Shown: positions 1-11,700 of the stretch, piece after piece | How the letters are laid out: each line of letters starts with the position of its first letter | Position numbering within the stretch: position 1 is the stretch's first letter | Assembly (NCBI RefSeq): GCF_030546745.1 | Contig: NZ_JAUOPD010000028.1 | Span: forward strand, 1-41,189 | Source: Thalassotalea sp. 1_MG-2023 | Lineage (GTDB): Bacteria; Pseudomonadota; Gammaproteobacteria; Enterobacterales; Alteromonadaceae | Reading direction: 5' to 3' | DNA: 41,189 nucleotides | Translations under genes and position numbers: made by a program | Notes under the pieces: generated by a model | Told to the model about the DNA's origin: nothing | The model's database searches: none | The model's input: only the letters and a program-made list of their open reading frames with translations

Positions 1-302
1 ACGGCACAAGCTCTGCCTTGTATAAATACCAAACAAATTGCTGCAAAAACAAACTTGAAAGATCAACACGCTCTAGTGAGCTGGAATTTTTGGATGCTAA
101 TATCCAACATTCAAACACATGCTTAGTCCAATTTAACAACCGTTGAAAATTAATAAGTATGCTTGGAAGGGATTGACTTTATTTTCTCTTTTTATTCTTA
201 TTAAAGAGAGCGTGTGTTTTATTGGGGAGGAGGCAAAAAAAAATAATATCAATTTACCTTGCCATAAAAAACACACGCGAAAATGCAACACGCCGTGATA
301 AA
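1..302. other. Non-coding left edge with inverted repeats
   Basis: I find no credible gene here. There is an 11-bp perfect inverted repeat, GCGTGTGTTTT at 210-220 against AAAACACACGC at 268-278, with a 47-nt loop containing a purine-rich block and a poly-A tract. A smaller hairpin, CTCTTT/AAAGAG, lies at about 187-208. Both lie just downstream of the minus-strand DUF3718 gene, so they may shape the 3' end of its transcript. Neither is a textbook terminator. Confidence 0.4.
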
Positions 303-740
303 TTAGCTATTATTTGCTCTGGCAAAATCAATAATGTTTTGTCCATTACAGTTAATATTGCGTAATGTATATCTTGACTCACTCGCAAGTGCAACTAAGC
401 CAACGTTAGCCGCTCTGGCGCATAAACGCGATTCAGACGCTTGATTAGCAGGTATAGCTTTAACTGCTTTTTTCATCGTTTTTTGTGATATATCTAAAAA
501 GCCTTGCGCAAATGTTTTGATCGGCTGACCATTACAATTTGTTAAAGAAAATTGGTGAGCTGATAAATTATCAATATTTATTGCTTGATGTTTAGCTGAA
601 GAATAACCTTTTGTAGCGGCAGTAATACATAGGTTGGTTTCAATTGAACCATCTTGTGCAATAAACGTTGCATTATCACTGACAGCATAAGTGCTCGCTG
701 CAGTTAAGGCTAATGTAAAACCTAGTACGATCTTTTTCAT
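303..740 (-). CDS. DUF3718 family secreted protein
   Basis: This is a 145-residue exported protein with no known activity. Residues 1-19 form a typical signal peptide (basic start, hydrophobic core, small residues ending A-Y-A), so the mature protein should be periplasmic or secreted. The mature part is two copies of one unit, about residues 33-79 and 103-141. Each starts with an LC-x-x-A-A pattern and ends with N-C-N-G-Q followed by an F-A motif, so the paired cysteines probably form a disulfide in each copy. This repeat pattern is what I know as DUF3718, common in Alteromonadales. The start is supported by GGAG shortly upstream and by a promoter at 785-812. It appears to be a single-gene unit. 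Confidence 0.75.
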   Translation of the reverse strand: MKKIVLGFTLALTAASTYAVSDNATFIAQDGSIETNLCITAATKGYSSAKHQAINIDNLSAHQFSLTNCNGQPIKTFAQGFLDISQKTMKKAVKAIPANQASESRLCARAANVGLVALASESRYTLRNINCNGQNIIDFARANNS

Positions 741-784
741 AACGACTCCAATATGAATGACGAGGGGGTATTAAAACGTTGGCA

Positions 785-812
785 ATTATACGTTTGCATA
801 CTATTCATTCAA
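785..812 (-). promoter_or_regulatory. Probable sigma-70 promoter of the DUF3718 gene
   Basis: Read on the minus strand, TTGAAT (807-812) and a perfect TATAAT (785-790) are separated by 16 nt. They lie about 45 nt upstream of the DUF3718 start codon. The assignment rests on motif match and position only. Confidence 0.5.
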
Positions 813-944
813 TACGTTTTCACACGAGATATTCTAATGGGAAGCCTTAAAAACAAAGAGTTCTATCAAAGTTAAAAGTAGAACAGAAACAATAACTTTC
901 GAAGATAAGCACAACATCATGGATAAGTTTTTTTGTGCAAAATA

Positions 945-975
945 CAAAAAAAGCTGAGCCAAGCTCAGCTTTTTA
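945..975 (-). terminator. Rho-independent terminator after secF
   Basis: A perfect 8-bp stem, AGCTGAGC (952-959) and GCTCAGCT (963-970), has a 3-nt loop. It is flanked by a run of A on the left and T on the right, so it could work in both directions. On the minus strand it lies 20 nt after the secF stop codon and closes the queA-to-secF operon. Confidence 0.9.
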
Positions 976-991
976 ATAGACTCAATAGTGA

Positions 992-1939
992 TTATGGCAA
1001 GATAACGTCTTGATCTGCACCTTCTTTTTCAATCACCTCTGGTATTAAGTCTTCTTTCGAAATACCTAACGCTAACGCAATTGAACTTGCTACATAGATA
1101 GAAGAGTAAGTACCAATAAAAACACCGAATAACAATGCAGTAGCAAAACCATGAATTAATGCGCCACCTTGAAAGAACAATGCCGCTAATACCAACAACG
1201 TGGTAATCGAAGTAATAAAGGTACGACTTAACGTTTGTGTCAGTGAAATGTTAATTACTTCTTCTGGTCCGCCATCACGAATTTTTCTAAAGTTTTCACG
1301 AATTCTATCAGAAACCACGATGGTATCATTCAACGAGTAACCAATAACGGCTAATATTGCAGCAAGAATTGTTAAATCAAACTCTAAGCCTAATATTGAA
1401 AACAAGCCTAGGGTTAAGACCACATCATGAAATAGCGCAAGTACTGAACCTAATGCAAAGCGCCACTCAAAGCGAAATGCAACGTAAATTAGAATACAGA
1501 TCAGCGCTGTTAACATCGCAAGGCCACCTTGCTCTGTTAATTCATCACCCACACTTGAGCCAACAAATTCTATACGGCGCATTTCAAGTGTTTGGTTTGT
1601 TCCTTCTTTAAGCAATGCTAACACTTGGTTGCCTAACATCTCTGCTTTTACATCGTCTTGCACAGCTAAACGAATAACAACATCGCGAGAGCTGCCATAA
1701 TGTTGCACAACAGCACCCTCATAGCCAGCACCTTCCATGATCTCACGAATTTGATTAAGATCAGCTGCTTTTTCAAAACCAACCTCAATCAACGTTCCGC
1801 CAGTAAAATCTAAACCAAAGTTTAATTTATTAATCGCCAAGGAAGCGAATGCCGCGATCATCAGTAACGCACTAAATATTACGGCTACTTTGCGAAAACG
1901 CATAAACTCGATGGTTTCTTTCAATTTTAATAGTTGCAT
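992..1939 (-). CDS. secF: Protein translocase subunit SecF
   Basis: SecF is an inner-membrane partner of SecD. The pair uses the proton gradient to help pull preproteins out of the SecYEG channel on the periplasmic side. The 315-residue length fits the family. The first membrane segment is at about residues 18-36, followed by the hallmark G-L-D-F-T-G-G motif at about 42-48. A periplasmic domain and five further membrane segments follow. The conserved RND-type signature G-Y-S-L-N-D-T-I-V near residue 200 is present. The gene is 9 nt downstream of secD and is the last gene of the operon before the terminator at 945-975. Confidence 0.97.
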   Translation of the reverse strand: MQLLKLKETIEFMRFRKVAVIFSALLMIAAFASLAINKLNFGLDFTGGTLIEVGFEKAADLNQIREIMEGAGYEGAVVQHYGSSRDVVIRLAVQDDVKAEMLGNQVLALLKEGTNQTLEMRRIEFVGSSVGDELTEQGGLAMLTALICILIYVAFRFEWRFALGSVLALFHDVVLTLGLFSILGLEFDLTILAAILAVIGYSLNDTIVVSDRIRENFRKIRDGGPEEVINISLTQTLSRTFITSITTLLVLAALFFQGGALIHGFATALLFGVFIGTYSSIYVASSIALALGISKEDLIPEVIEKEGADQDVILP

Positions 1940-1948
1940 GTATAACTC

Positions 1949-3796
1949 CTAGATTGAAAGCTTATCGAGACGTTTACCGCCCCAAACGCTATTAACTATT
2001 GTGCGTGTACCAATAATTGCAGTAAACATTGAAGTAATGATACCTATTGATAATGTAACCGCGAAACCTTTGATAGGCCCTGTACCCACTGCAAATAAAA
2101 TAATTGCCGCAATTAGCGTGGTAATATTTGCATCTAAAATCGTTGAAAATGCAGCATCGTACCCTTGATGAATAGATTGCTGTACAGATTTACCACTGCG
2201 TAATTCTTCACGTATTCGCTCGAAAATAAGGACATTAGCATCAACAGCCATACCAACGGTTAGTACAATACCCGCCATGCCAGGAAGCGTTAACGTAGCG
2301 CCTGGGATCATCGACATTACACCAACAATTAACACCAAGTTTGCCGTTAAAGCCAAGTTGGCAACAATACCGAAAGCACGGTAATAAATCAGCATAAAGA
2401 GAACAACTAATGCGAAACCGCCTACAATAGCTTGTAAACCAAGCTTCACGTTTTCAGCACCTAATGATGGCCCAACAGTACGTTCTTCAACGATTTGAAT
2501 GGGCGCGATTAAGGCACCAGCTCGTAGAAGTAGCGCTAAGTTATGCGCTTCAGCTTGGCTGTCAATGCCGGTAATACGGAAGCTTTTACCCAAACGCCCT
2601 TGAATAGTCGCGATTTGAATGATTTCTTCATTCTTTTCGAAGATAGTATTACCTTCTTTGTCTGTACGCTCGGTTGGTTTGTATTCAATGAATACCGTTA
2701 CCATCGGCTTACCAACGTTTTCTTTTGTCGCATTTGACCATTTACTCGCACCAGGCGAGTCTAGGGTTATATTTACTTGTGGACGTGAATATTCATCAAA
2801 GCTCGAACCGGCATCAACAATATGATCACCGGTTAGCATGACACGTTTTTTAACTAAAGAAGGTCTGCCGTTGCGATCTTTTAATAATTGAGAATTTGCT
2901 GGTACACGGCCATTTAACGCACTGTTAATGTCTCCTTCAGAGTCTAACATGCGAAATTCAATGGTCGCCGTAGCATTTAAGATTTCTTTAGCTTTTGCTG
3001 TATCTTGTACACCGGGCAATTCAATAATGATGTTTTTCTGCCCTTGACGCTGAACTAAAGGTTCAGCAACACCTAATTCGTTAACACGGTTACGAATAAT
3101 AGTGATGTTTTGTTGTAGTGCATATTCACGAATTTCTTTTAACTTTTGTTCAGACATGGTGACTGATAAGGTTAAATCATCGCTGTTATCTGAAAATAGT
3201 AAATCACGGTAACGTTTTTTCAGTAAAGATTCAGCGGTATCAATATCATCTACATTTCGGAAGGTAATAATTACGCCATTATCTTGTTCTTTCACGCTAC
3301 GATAACGAATATTTTCTTTGCGTAGATCAGTACGAAAATCACCTACCATACCTTCTTTCGCTTTAAGTTCAGCTTCGTTCATGTTGACTTCCATGGTGAA
3401 ACTAACGCCACCACGTAAATCTAAACCGAACTTCATTGGCACGCCGCCAATGCTTGCAAGCCAATCAGGTGTCGCTGGAGTAAGGTTTAATGCTACAGAG
3501 TAATCGTCACCTAGTGCTGAATCTAACTCATCACGAGCTTTAAGTTGTTGCTCTGTATCGCTAAACTTTACTAATACTTGACCATCTTCAAGAGACATAC
3601 TTGAATAGTTTATTTGCTGTTCCGTTAATGTAGCTTTAACAGAGTCTAATGTTGACGCTGTTGTTTCTACACCACGTAATCCAGAAATTTGTACTGCTGG
3701 ATCTTCACCGTATAAATTGGGCATCGCATATAATGCCCCAATACATACAACGAAAAGCACCAGTAGTTTTTTCCACAATGGTGAATGGTTTAACAC
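1949..3796 (-). CDS. secD: Protein translocase subunit SecD
   Basis: SecD forms the SecDF complex with SecF and assists preprotein export. At 615 residues it has the same length as the E. coli protein. It has an N-terminal membrane segment (about 8-26), the conserved F-G-L-D-L-R-G-G motif that starts the periplasmic P1 region (about 122-129), and a large periplasmic head. A C-terminal block of five membrane helices carries the G-M-A-V-D-A-N-V signature. It follows yajC by 50 nt and precedes secF by 9 nt, the standard yajC-secD-secF order, so the three should be co-transcribed. Confidence 0.98.
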   Translation of the reverse strand: MLNHSPLWKKLLVLFVVCIGALYAMPNLYGEDPAVQISGLRGVETTASTLDSVKATLTEQQINYSSMSLEDGQVLVKFSDTEQQLKARDELDSALGDDYSVALNLTPATPDWLASIGGVPMKFGLDLRGGVSFTMEVNMNEAELKAKEGMVGDFRTDLRKENIRYRSVKEQDNGVIITFRNVDDIDTAESLLKKRYRDLLFSDNSDDLTLSVTMSEQKLKEIREYALQQNITIIRNRVNELGVAEPLVQRQGQKNIIIELPGVQDTAKAKEILNATATIEFRMLDSEGDINSALNGRVPANSQLLKDRNGRPSLVKKRVMLTGDHIVDAGSSFDEYSRPQVNITLDSPGASKWSNATKENVGKPMVTVFIEYKPTERTDKEGNTIFEKNEEIIQIATIQGRLGKSFRITGIDSQAEAHNLALLLRAGALIAPIQIVEERTVGPSLGAENVKLGLQAIVGGFALVVLFMLIYYRAFGIVANLALTANLVLIVGVMSMIPGATLTLPGMAGIVLTVGMAVDANVLIFERIREELRSGKSVQQSIHQGYDAAFSTILDANITTLIAAIILFAVGTGPIKGFAVTLSIGIITSMFTAIIGTRTIVNSVWGGKRLDKLSI

Positions 3797-3846
3797 AATA
3801 TCATCCTAATGTTCTTAAGTTAGTAGACAAACTGTCTTGAAAAGCC

Positions 3847-4182
3847 TTAAAGGCTTTTCATTGTGCCTTTTGGTAATACTGCAGAAATCGCCGATTTTTG
3901 TACGGTTACTTCAGTATTATCAGCGATAGTAATCGCGATAAAATCTTTTTCATCAGACACTTTAATGATTTTACCTACTAAGCCGCCTTGCGTTAGCACT
4001 TCATCACCTTTAGATAAGGCAGACATTAAACTTTTATGTTCTTTTACACGTTTTGCTTGTGGACGGTAGATCATGAAATAAAACACTAACCCGAAAACAA
4101 GCAACATAATAATCATTTCCATGCCGCCACCTGGTTGTGCTGTACCTGTTGCTGCGTGTGCAGTACCGATAAATAAACTCAT
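3847..4182 (-). CDS. yajC: Sec translocon accessory protein YajC
   Basis: YajC is a small inner-membrane protein that co-purifies with SecDF. The 111-residue length is typical. One membrane helix spans about residues 21-39 and is followed by the conserved M-I-Y-R-P-Q-A-K-R motif and a small cytoplasmic domain. It lies between tgt and secD, where it is found in most gammaproteobacteria. Confidence 0.97.
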   Translation of the reverse strand: MSLFIGTAHAATGTAQPGGGMEMIIMLLVFGLVFYFMIYRPQAKRVKEHKSLMSALSKGDEVLTQGGLVGKIIKVSDEKDFIAITIADNTEVTVQKSAISAVLPKGTMKSL

Positions 4183-4215
4183 AATATCCTCTTACTTCTA
4201 ATTGTTATTAATAAA

Positions 4216-5391
<1,176 letters not shown>

Positions 5392-5422
5392 CTAGCGAAA
5401 CAGGCCAGCGGCGTTATTAACG

Positions 5423-6469
5423 TTATGATTGACGACGCGTTAAAAACATCGCATCACCATAGCTAAAAAAGCGGTATCGTTCCGACACCGCATGTTTGTA
5501 TGCTGCCATAATATTGTCATAGCCAGCAAACGCGCTGACTAACATCAGTAACGTTGATTCTGACAAATGAAAATTTGTTATTAAAGCATCAATTAATTCG
5601 AATTCGTAACCAGGCGTAATAAAAATATCGGTATCACCATAAAAAGGCACTAACGTTTCACCTGTTTTTTTAGCGGCTTTTGCCGCACTCTCTAGTGAAC
5701 GCACTGAAGTCGTTCCAACAGCTATAACCCTACCGCCGCTTGCTTTTGTTTGCTGGATAAGTTCAACAACATCTTGCGGCACTTCAGCATATTCAGCATG
5801 CATTATATGATCTTCAATTTGCTCGACTCGTACTGGCTGAAATGTGCCAGCTCCAACATGCAAGGTTACAAATGCGGTATTTACGCCTTTTTCTTTAATA
5901 CGTTTTAATAATGCATCATCAAAATGCAAGCCCGCAGTTGGTGCAGCAACCGCACCTGGCTTTTCGTTGTAAACCGTTTGATAACGCTCTTTATCGCTTT
6001 CTTCATCAGGGCGATCAATATACGGCGGTAAAGGCATATGGCCTATATTTTCTAGTACCGTTAATACGTTGTCTTGGTGTGAAATTTCAATTTCAAATAG
6101 TGCATCATGTCGTGCCACCATGGTAGCCGACACTTTGTTTTCTAACACTAACTCTGTACCCGGTTTAGGGGATTTACTCGCACGTACATGCGCGAGAAAA
6201 CGTTTATCATCAAGAATACGTTCTACTAAAACTTCAAGCTTTCCGCCGGTTTTTTTCTGACCAAACATACGTGCAGGAATTACACGAGTATTGTTAAACA
6301 CTAATAAATCGCCAGCATTCAACTGATCAATGACATTAACAAAATGGGCATCTTGCAACGCCCCGCTACAACCGTCCAGCACCATTAATCTGCTAGCCGT
6401 ACGTTCAGCTTTAGGGTAGCGAGCAATAAGCTCTTCTGGTAAATCAAAGGAAAAATCTGCGACACGCAT
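5423..6469 (-). CDS. queA: S-adenosylmethionine:tRNA ribosyltransferase-isomerase
   Basis: QueA transfers and rearranges the ribose of S-adenosylmethionine onto preQ1-modified tRNA to give epoxyqueuosine, the penultimate step of queuosine synthesis. The 348-residue protein matches the family's length. It has the N-terminal pattern F[13 protein letters not shown], the N-N-T-R-V-I-P-A-R motif near residue 60 and P-T-A-G-L-H-F in the middle. It is the first gene of the minus-strand operon. The 193-nt gap to divergent aceK must hold promoters for both. Confidence 0.97.
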   Translation of the reverse strand: MRVADFSFDLPEELIARYPKAERTASRLMVLDGCSGALQDAHFVNVIDQLNAGDLLVFNNTRVIPARMFGQKKTGGKLEVLVERILDDKRFLAHVRASKSPKPGTELVLENKVSATMVARHDALFEIEISHQDNVLTVLENIGHMPLPPYIDRPDEESDKERYQTVYNEKPGAVAAPTAGLHFDDALLKRIKEKGVNTAFVTLHVGAGTFQPVRVEQIEDHIMHAEYAEVPQDVVELIQQTKASGGRVIAVGTTSVRSLESAAKAAKKTGETLVPFYGDTDIFITPGYEFELIDALITNFHLSESTLLMLVSAFAGYDNIMAAYKHAVSERYRFFSYGDAMFLTRRQS

Positions 6470-6662
6470 AGAATTAATAAGACTTCTTTATGACAAAATT
6501 AACCGCGTAATTTTAGAGCCCTAGCCTTGTAAATTCAAGTAAAACTAAGTGATATCGCCACATTATCACTATTGTTTATAATGACTATTTAGCAGAATGA
6601 ATCAGTAAAATGCTGTTAATTATCGTATTCTGTTAAGTATCCACTTTGCCATTCGAATCTTA

Positions 6663-8378
6663 ATGACGATGTTTGATCCGCACACTAAAGCCATTGCTAG
6701 AACTATATTGAACGGTTTTGAACGCCATATTTATTTATTTAGTCAAATAACTAAATCTGCACAAACGCGATTTGAGCAGGGTCAATGGTTAGCTATTCAA
6801 GCCGCGGCAAGAGATCGCAACGACTACTTCGATCTACGGGTTCAAGAAACCTTAGCAGTACTACGTGATGATTTTCGTATTGAAACACTCGATGATGTGC
6901 TTTGGCGACAAGTAAAGCAGTTTTATATCGCATTATTGCAAACACACCCACAAGCAGAATTAGCAGAAAGCTTTTATAACTCAGTTTTTTGTCACCTATT
7001 CGATCGCCGCTATTACTTTAATGACTTTATTTTTGTTGAATCTTGTTTAGCGATAGATCGAAGTAATGAAACCATATACACCCGATATTCCATTAGTGAA
7101 AAAGGCTTATGCCACACCATTACGCATATTATAGAACAAGCCGGATTTAAACGTTCTTTTGCGCACATTAAAAAAGATATTAAGGCACTTATTAAGCTTT
7201 TTATTAAACACCCTGTTTTATCAAAATTTGCATTATCTGCGATTGAAATAGACATACTTAATTTTGTATTTTATCGCAACAAAGGTGCATACATTATTGG
7301 CAGAGTGCTCACACCCGAAGGTAATACACCTTTCATTGTGCCGATTGTGAATAACGTAGACACAGGCTTAAAAATTGATGCGTTATTAACAGATGAAGAA
7401 AATATGGCGGTTGTTTTTGGTTTTGCACGTTCTTATTTCTTTGTTGATTGTTTGCACCCAACGGCATTGGTCAATTTTTTACAAACCTTGATCCCTCATA
7501 AAACCAGAGCTGACCTATATTCAGCCATCGGCTTTCATAAACAAGGAAAAACACAGTTTTATCGAGACTTCTTAACGCACCTTAACGAAAGTGATGACCA
7601 ATTTAAACTTGCCGATGGTATTAAAGGCATGGTGATGTCTGTTTTTACATTGCCCTCTTACCCTTATGTTTTCAAAATAATAAAAGATCATTTCTCACCG
7701 AGTAAAAGCGTGACGAAAAAAGAAGTCAAAGAAAAATATCGTTTAGTTAAACTACATGATCGTGTTGGCAGGATGGCCGACACCATGGAGTATTCACAAG
7801 TTGCCTTTCCAAAACATCGTTTTTCACAAGCACTGATTGATGAACTGCTTGATGTTGCGCCAAGTATCATTACCATTGATGAACACCTTATTATCATCGA
7901 ACATGTTTATATCGAACGGCGTATGACCCCGCTCAATCTGTATTTAGCAAACGCCAATGATGATCAAGTTGCACATGCAATGTTTGGTTATGGTGAAGCA
8001 ATAAAACAATTGATTGCTGCGAATATTTTCCCTGGAGATATGCTGTTAAAAAATTTCGGTGTCACACGCCATGGCCGCGTTATATTTTACGACTACGATG
8101 AAATAACCTATATGAATGAAGTTAATTTTCGTCAGAAACCCATGCCAGTAACTGAAGCACAAATTTATGCCTCAGAACCATGGTATACAGTAGAAAAAGG
8201 CGATGTATTCCCAGAAGAAATTGCTACCTTTGCCTTAGCAAACCCAAAATATCGTAACGCTTTTTTAATTCATCACGCCGACTTATTAACCGCAACCTAT
8301 TGGCAGCACCAACAACAAGAGGTCGCACGAGGCGAGGTTGCTGATGTATTTCCCTACCCAGAACAGTTAAAAATATAA
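6663..8378 (+). CDS. aceK: Isocitrate dehydrogenase kinase/phosphatase
   Basis: AceK both phosphorylates (inactivates) and dephosphorylates isocitrate dehydrogenase, switching carbon between the TCA cycle and the glyoxylate bypass. The 571-residue length is close to the 578 of E. coli. Family segments are clear: the N-terminal R-D-R-N-D-Y-F-D-L-R region near residue 51, the nucleotide-binding stretch F-T-L-P-S-Y-P-Y-V-F-K-I-I near 327-339, and the kinase-like F-Y-D-Y-D-E-I motif near 476-482. In E. coli aceK ends the aceBAK operon. Here it stands alone, divergent from queA, with no malate synthase or isocitrate lyase gene nearby, so it must have its own promoter. A second ATG two codons downstream is an equally possible start. 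Confidence 0.95.
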   Translation: MTMFDPHTKAIARTILNGFERHIYLFSQITKSAQTRFEQGQWLAIQAAARDRNDYFDLRVQETLAVLRDDFRIETLDDVLWRQVKQFYIALLQTHPQAELAESFYNSVFCHLFDRRYYFNDFIFVESCLAIDRSNETIYTRYSISEKGLCHTITHIIEQAGFKRSFAHIKKDIKALIKLFIKHPVLSKFALSAIEIDILNFVFYRNKGAYIIGRVLTPEGNTPFIVPIVNNVDTGLKIDALLTDEENMAVVFGFARSYFFVDCLHPTALVNFLQTLIPHKTRADLYSAIGFHKQGKTQFYRDFLTHLNESDDQFKLADGIKGMVMSVFTLPSYPYVFKIIKDHFSPSKSVTKKEVKEKYRLVKLHDRVGRMADTMEYSQVAFPKHRFSQALIDELLDVAPSIITIDEHLIIIEHVYIERRMTPLNLYLANANDDQVAHAMFGYGEAIKQLIAANIFPGDMLLKNFGVTRHGRVIFYDYDEITYMNEVNFRQKPMPVTEAQIYASEPWYTVEKGDVFPEEIATFALANPKYRNAFLIHHADLLTATYWQHQQQEVARGEVADVFPYPEQLKI

Positions 8379-8438
8379 CCAAATGCCCTCTGTGTTGAGT
8401 AATTAATGAGCGAACAATACAAAAGTATAAATTTCCGC

Positions 8439-8466
8439 TTTACCTTTGCTCATCCATGAGTATAAT
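8439..8466 (+). promoter_or_regulatory. Promoter of the tRNA-Trp gene
   Basis: TTTACC (8439-8444) and a perfect TATAAT (8461-8466) are separated by 16 nt. The -10 box ends 13 nt before the mature tRNA 5' end, the usual layout for a stable-RNA promoter. Confidence 0.7.
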
Positions 8467-8479
8467 TCTCGTCCGTTGC

Positions 8480-8556
8480 AGGGGTATAGTTCCAATTGGT
8501 AGAACAGCGGTCTCCAAAACCGACGGTTGGGAGTTCGAATCTCTCTACCCCTGCCA
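8480..8556 (+). tRNA. tRNA-Trp (CCA anticodon)
   Basis: The full cloverleaf is visible. Acceptor strands AGGGGTA and TACCCCT pair perfectly, the D stem is GTTC/GAAC, and the anticodon loop CTCCAAA reads CCA. The T stem is GGGAG/CTCTC around TTCGAAT, and the discriminator G is followed by an encoded CCA end. The outermost anticodon-stem pair is G opposite A; the rest of the stem is paired. It is preceded by its own promoter. Confidence 0.97.
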
Positions 8557-8734
8557 TTCTTTTTTCCGTCATGAGTTACACGACTCTTACTGCCTCCATT
8601 TTGTTCAAATACAATATCTACATTTCAACTTGGTTTATCATCGCTATTTAATTGCTTAATAACGGAAAGCAAGATAACCTTTGTTGTTTGTTTTTCATGC
8701 AAACCTAAGCGACGACTAAAACCAACTTACCACT

Positions 8735-11700
8735 ATGAAACGAATCTTGCTTATGAAACGTTTTAACGTCATTCTTATTATGATCGCTCTCTTGTTGTTT
8801 ATGTTCAAGGCTGGGGCGTTTCAAATTGATAATGATCAATCTGACGAGCAGCTATACCAAGCACTAGTCGCAATTTCTGATGATAATAAAGTAAACAATC
8901 AACAAAAATTAAAGCAACTACAACAATTTATTACGCGTGTTAGTGTAAAAATGCACCCAAAAATATCTGCGCTGGCTCGAACAAAAGCAATGGCGATTGC
9001 GGCGATGGAAAATCAAACAGAAACATTAGTCGTCTATCAACAAGAATTAAAAAACATTCCACTTGCCAGTGAAGAACAACAAATAATAAACCTACTTAGT
9101 GAGACTGCAGAAATAAACTTATTCAGAATACAAGATAAGCATGTTTTGGTTATTGCCAAGGCTAAAGTATTATTAGAGCGGCTTTCTACATTGCCAATTT
9201 CAAAGCAAGATAACTACCTAGATTCAACATTAACGCTTTCCGTCAATGATCAAGCATTTCTTAATTATATTATTGCTAACAGTTATTTTGTCACCACCAA
9301 TTACGAAGCTGCTCAACAGCATTTTCTCAGTGCGATGCAACTTTACCAATCAACCAAGAACCTTCAAGGGCAAGCGACTATTTACACCAACTTAGCCATG
9401 CTCAGTTGGGCACAACGTAACTATGAAAAAGCGCTGGCGCAAAATGAAAAGGCTTTCAATATCGCGCTTGTGCTTTCAAATGAGTTCATGTGGATAAACA
9501 CCATGTTAAACAAAGGTGTTTATTTTCAGAATTTACGTCAATTTGATAACGCTTTAGCAACCTTTCGAAAATTACTTGAACATCCCAGAATTGACGAATA
9601 CCCCGAACGAAAAATTAAAGCGTTGATCGCTAAAGCTGATGCCCTTCAAAAGATAGGCCTATTTGAAAAAAGTGAAACCTTTATTCAACAAGCATTACTT
9701 ATTGCTACAGCTAACGATGATGACGTTAACCTTTACACTGGGAAAATAGCGTTGGGTAATCTACTCACTCAGCAAAAAAAATATGATGAAGCGCTTAAAT
9801 TATATATTTCTGCTGAGAAATATTTTAAAAATAATCAACAGCCTAGATTACATTCTACAGCATTAAGGTCTCTCAGCACTTTATTTGAAATGAAAAAAGA
9901 CTTTCAACAAGCGCTGTCATATCATCAACAATACGCCACGTTAAACATTAATAACCTTCGGAACGCACAGAAGGCGTCAATAATACGTTTAAATGAGCAA
10001 TTTCAAGCCGATAATAAAGAAAAACAAATACAATTGTTGCAACAAGAAACGGCTCTACACCAATCAAATACTCAACAAGCTGAAGACCAAAAACGCTTTT
10101 TACTAATTTTGGTCATCTCTAGCGCCACCATTATCATTTTATTAATCAATCGACGCTACAGTAAAAAAGAAGCAGCAAAGCTACAACAAATGAATAGTGA
10201 TATTGCAGCAAATGAAAAACAATTAATGTTGCTATCTCATGCTTTTAAAAGTACTTCCGATGCGGTATTTATTACCGATAATCAATTCAATATTGAAGCC
10301 GTCAATAACGCCTTTGTTCAAATTACCCATAAAACAATGCATCAAGTGATAGGGAAAAAAGTCAGTTTCGCTACAATAAACGGTCAAGATAAAAATTTGG
10401 CTGACAATATCATGCTGCAAGCAAAAATAGCAGATACTTGGCAAGGCGAGTTATATGAGCAACGCTCAAATAATGAAATTTATCCGTTCGAACTAGAAGT
10501 CGAAGCCATTAAAAACGAACAACTTGAGGTTATTCATTATCTCGGCGTTTTTCGTGATATTACTGCGCGTAAAAAAGCACAAGAACAACTTACCAGACTG
10601 GCCACTCACGATGATTTAACGGGTTTACCCAACAGAGCCCTATTTGAAAGTTTGATACAACAATCATGTTTAAACGCAAAACATGTCAACAAACTTCCTA
10701 CATTACTGCTCTTCGACATCAATGGTTTTAAAAAAATCAACGACTCTTATGGTCATAAATTTGGTGATACAATTATTTGTGAAATAGCCCAACGTTTAAA
10801 ACAGGTACTGTTCACAAAAGATGTCATCGCCCGCATAAACGGAGCTGAGTTTGGTATTTTAGTCGAGTTAAACAACCCAAAACATAGCGCAGTGAGAGTA
10901 TCAAAAAAAATATTTTCCATCTTCGAACAACCTTTCATACACAATGAAGTGTCATTAACAATCAACGCAAGCATGGGAATAGCTCTATATCCACAAGATA
11001 GCAACGATGCTCAAGAGTTATTACGAAAAGCTGCTGTTGCCATGCTTGATGCTAAAAAAACGGAAGGTTTTTATTATCGTTTTTATGAAAGTAAAATGAA
11101 CACCTCAGTGATGAAGCAACTTGAGCGAGAACAAAAACTACTCAATGCGATTAATAACCAATACTTTGATTTTTATTATCAACCTGTCATTGATCTAGAC
11201 ACTGACTTAATCATAGGTGCTGAAGCATTAATTCGTTGGATTGAGCCTGACGGCACCATTATTTCGCCTGCCGAATTCATACCGTTAGCAGAGCAGTCAG
11301 AGGTTATCGCTCAAATTGATCGCATCGCGATCAAACAAGTATTTGATCAAGTAGCTGCATGGCAGTTAGCAAACGTTCAGTTTGGGTCAATTGCCATCAA
11401 TTTGTCAGCACAAATATTTTCATCTCCCGCTGAATTATTAACCATGTTACAGGCTAAAATAAGCCAAACCGGTGTTTCACCTGCCTGTATTAAATTCGAA
11501 ATCACAGAAGGAATGCTGTTAACGGATGTGCAAACAGCCATTAAAACGATGCGAGAAATAAAAGCCTTAGGTTTTAAATTGTCGTTAGATGACTTTGGGA
11601 TCGGGTTTTCATCGCTGAACTATTTAAAGAGATTTCCTGTTGATTGCATTAAAGTTGATAAAAGTTTCATTTTTAATTTACACAAGAGCGATATAGATCA

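Noticed and set aside
210-278. Inverted repeat with a 47-nt loop as a possible MITE or small RNA
   Set aside because: There is a single copy in the window, no target duplication and no clear promoter. It is recorded only as non-coding structure.
1357-1611. Open frame antisense to secF
   Set aside because: It is a shadow of a well-supported gene on the other strand, and the same holds for the other short antisense frames within sec, tgt, queA, prfC, ABC and megasynthase genes.
8456-8659. Open frame of 67 codons over the tRNA-Trp gene
   Set aside because: It runs straight through the tRNA and reads structural RNA as protein.
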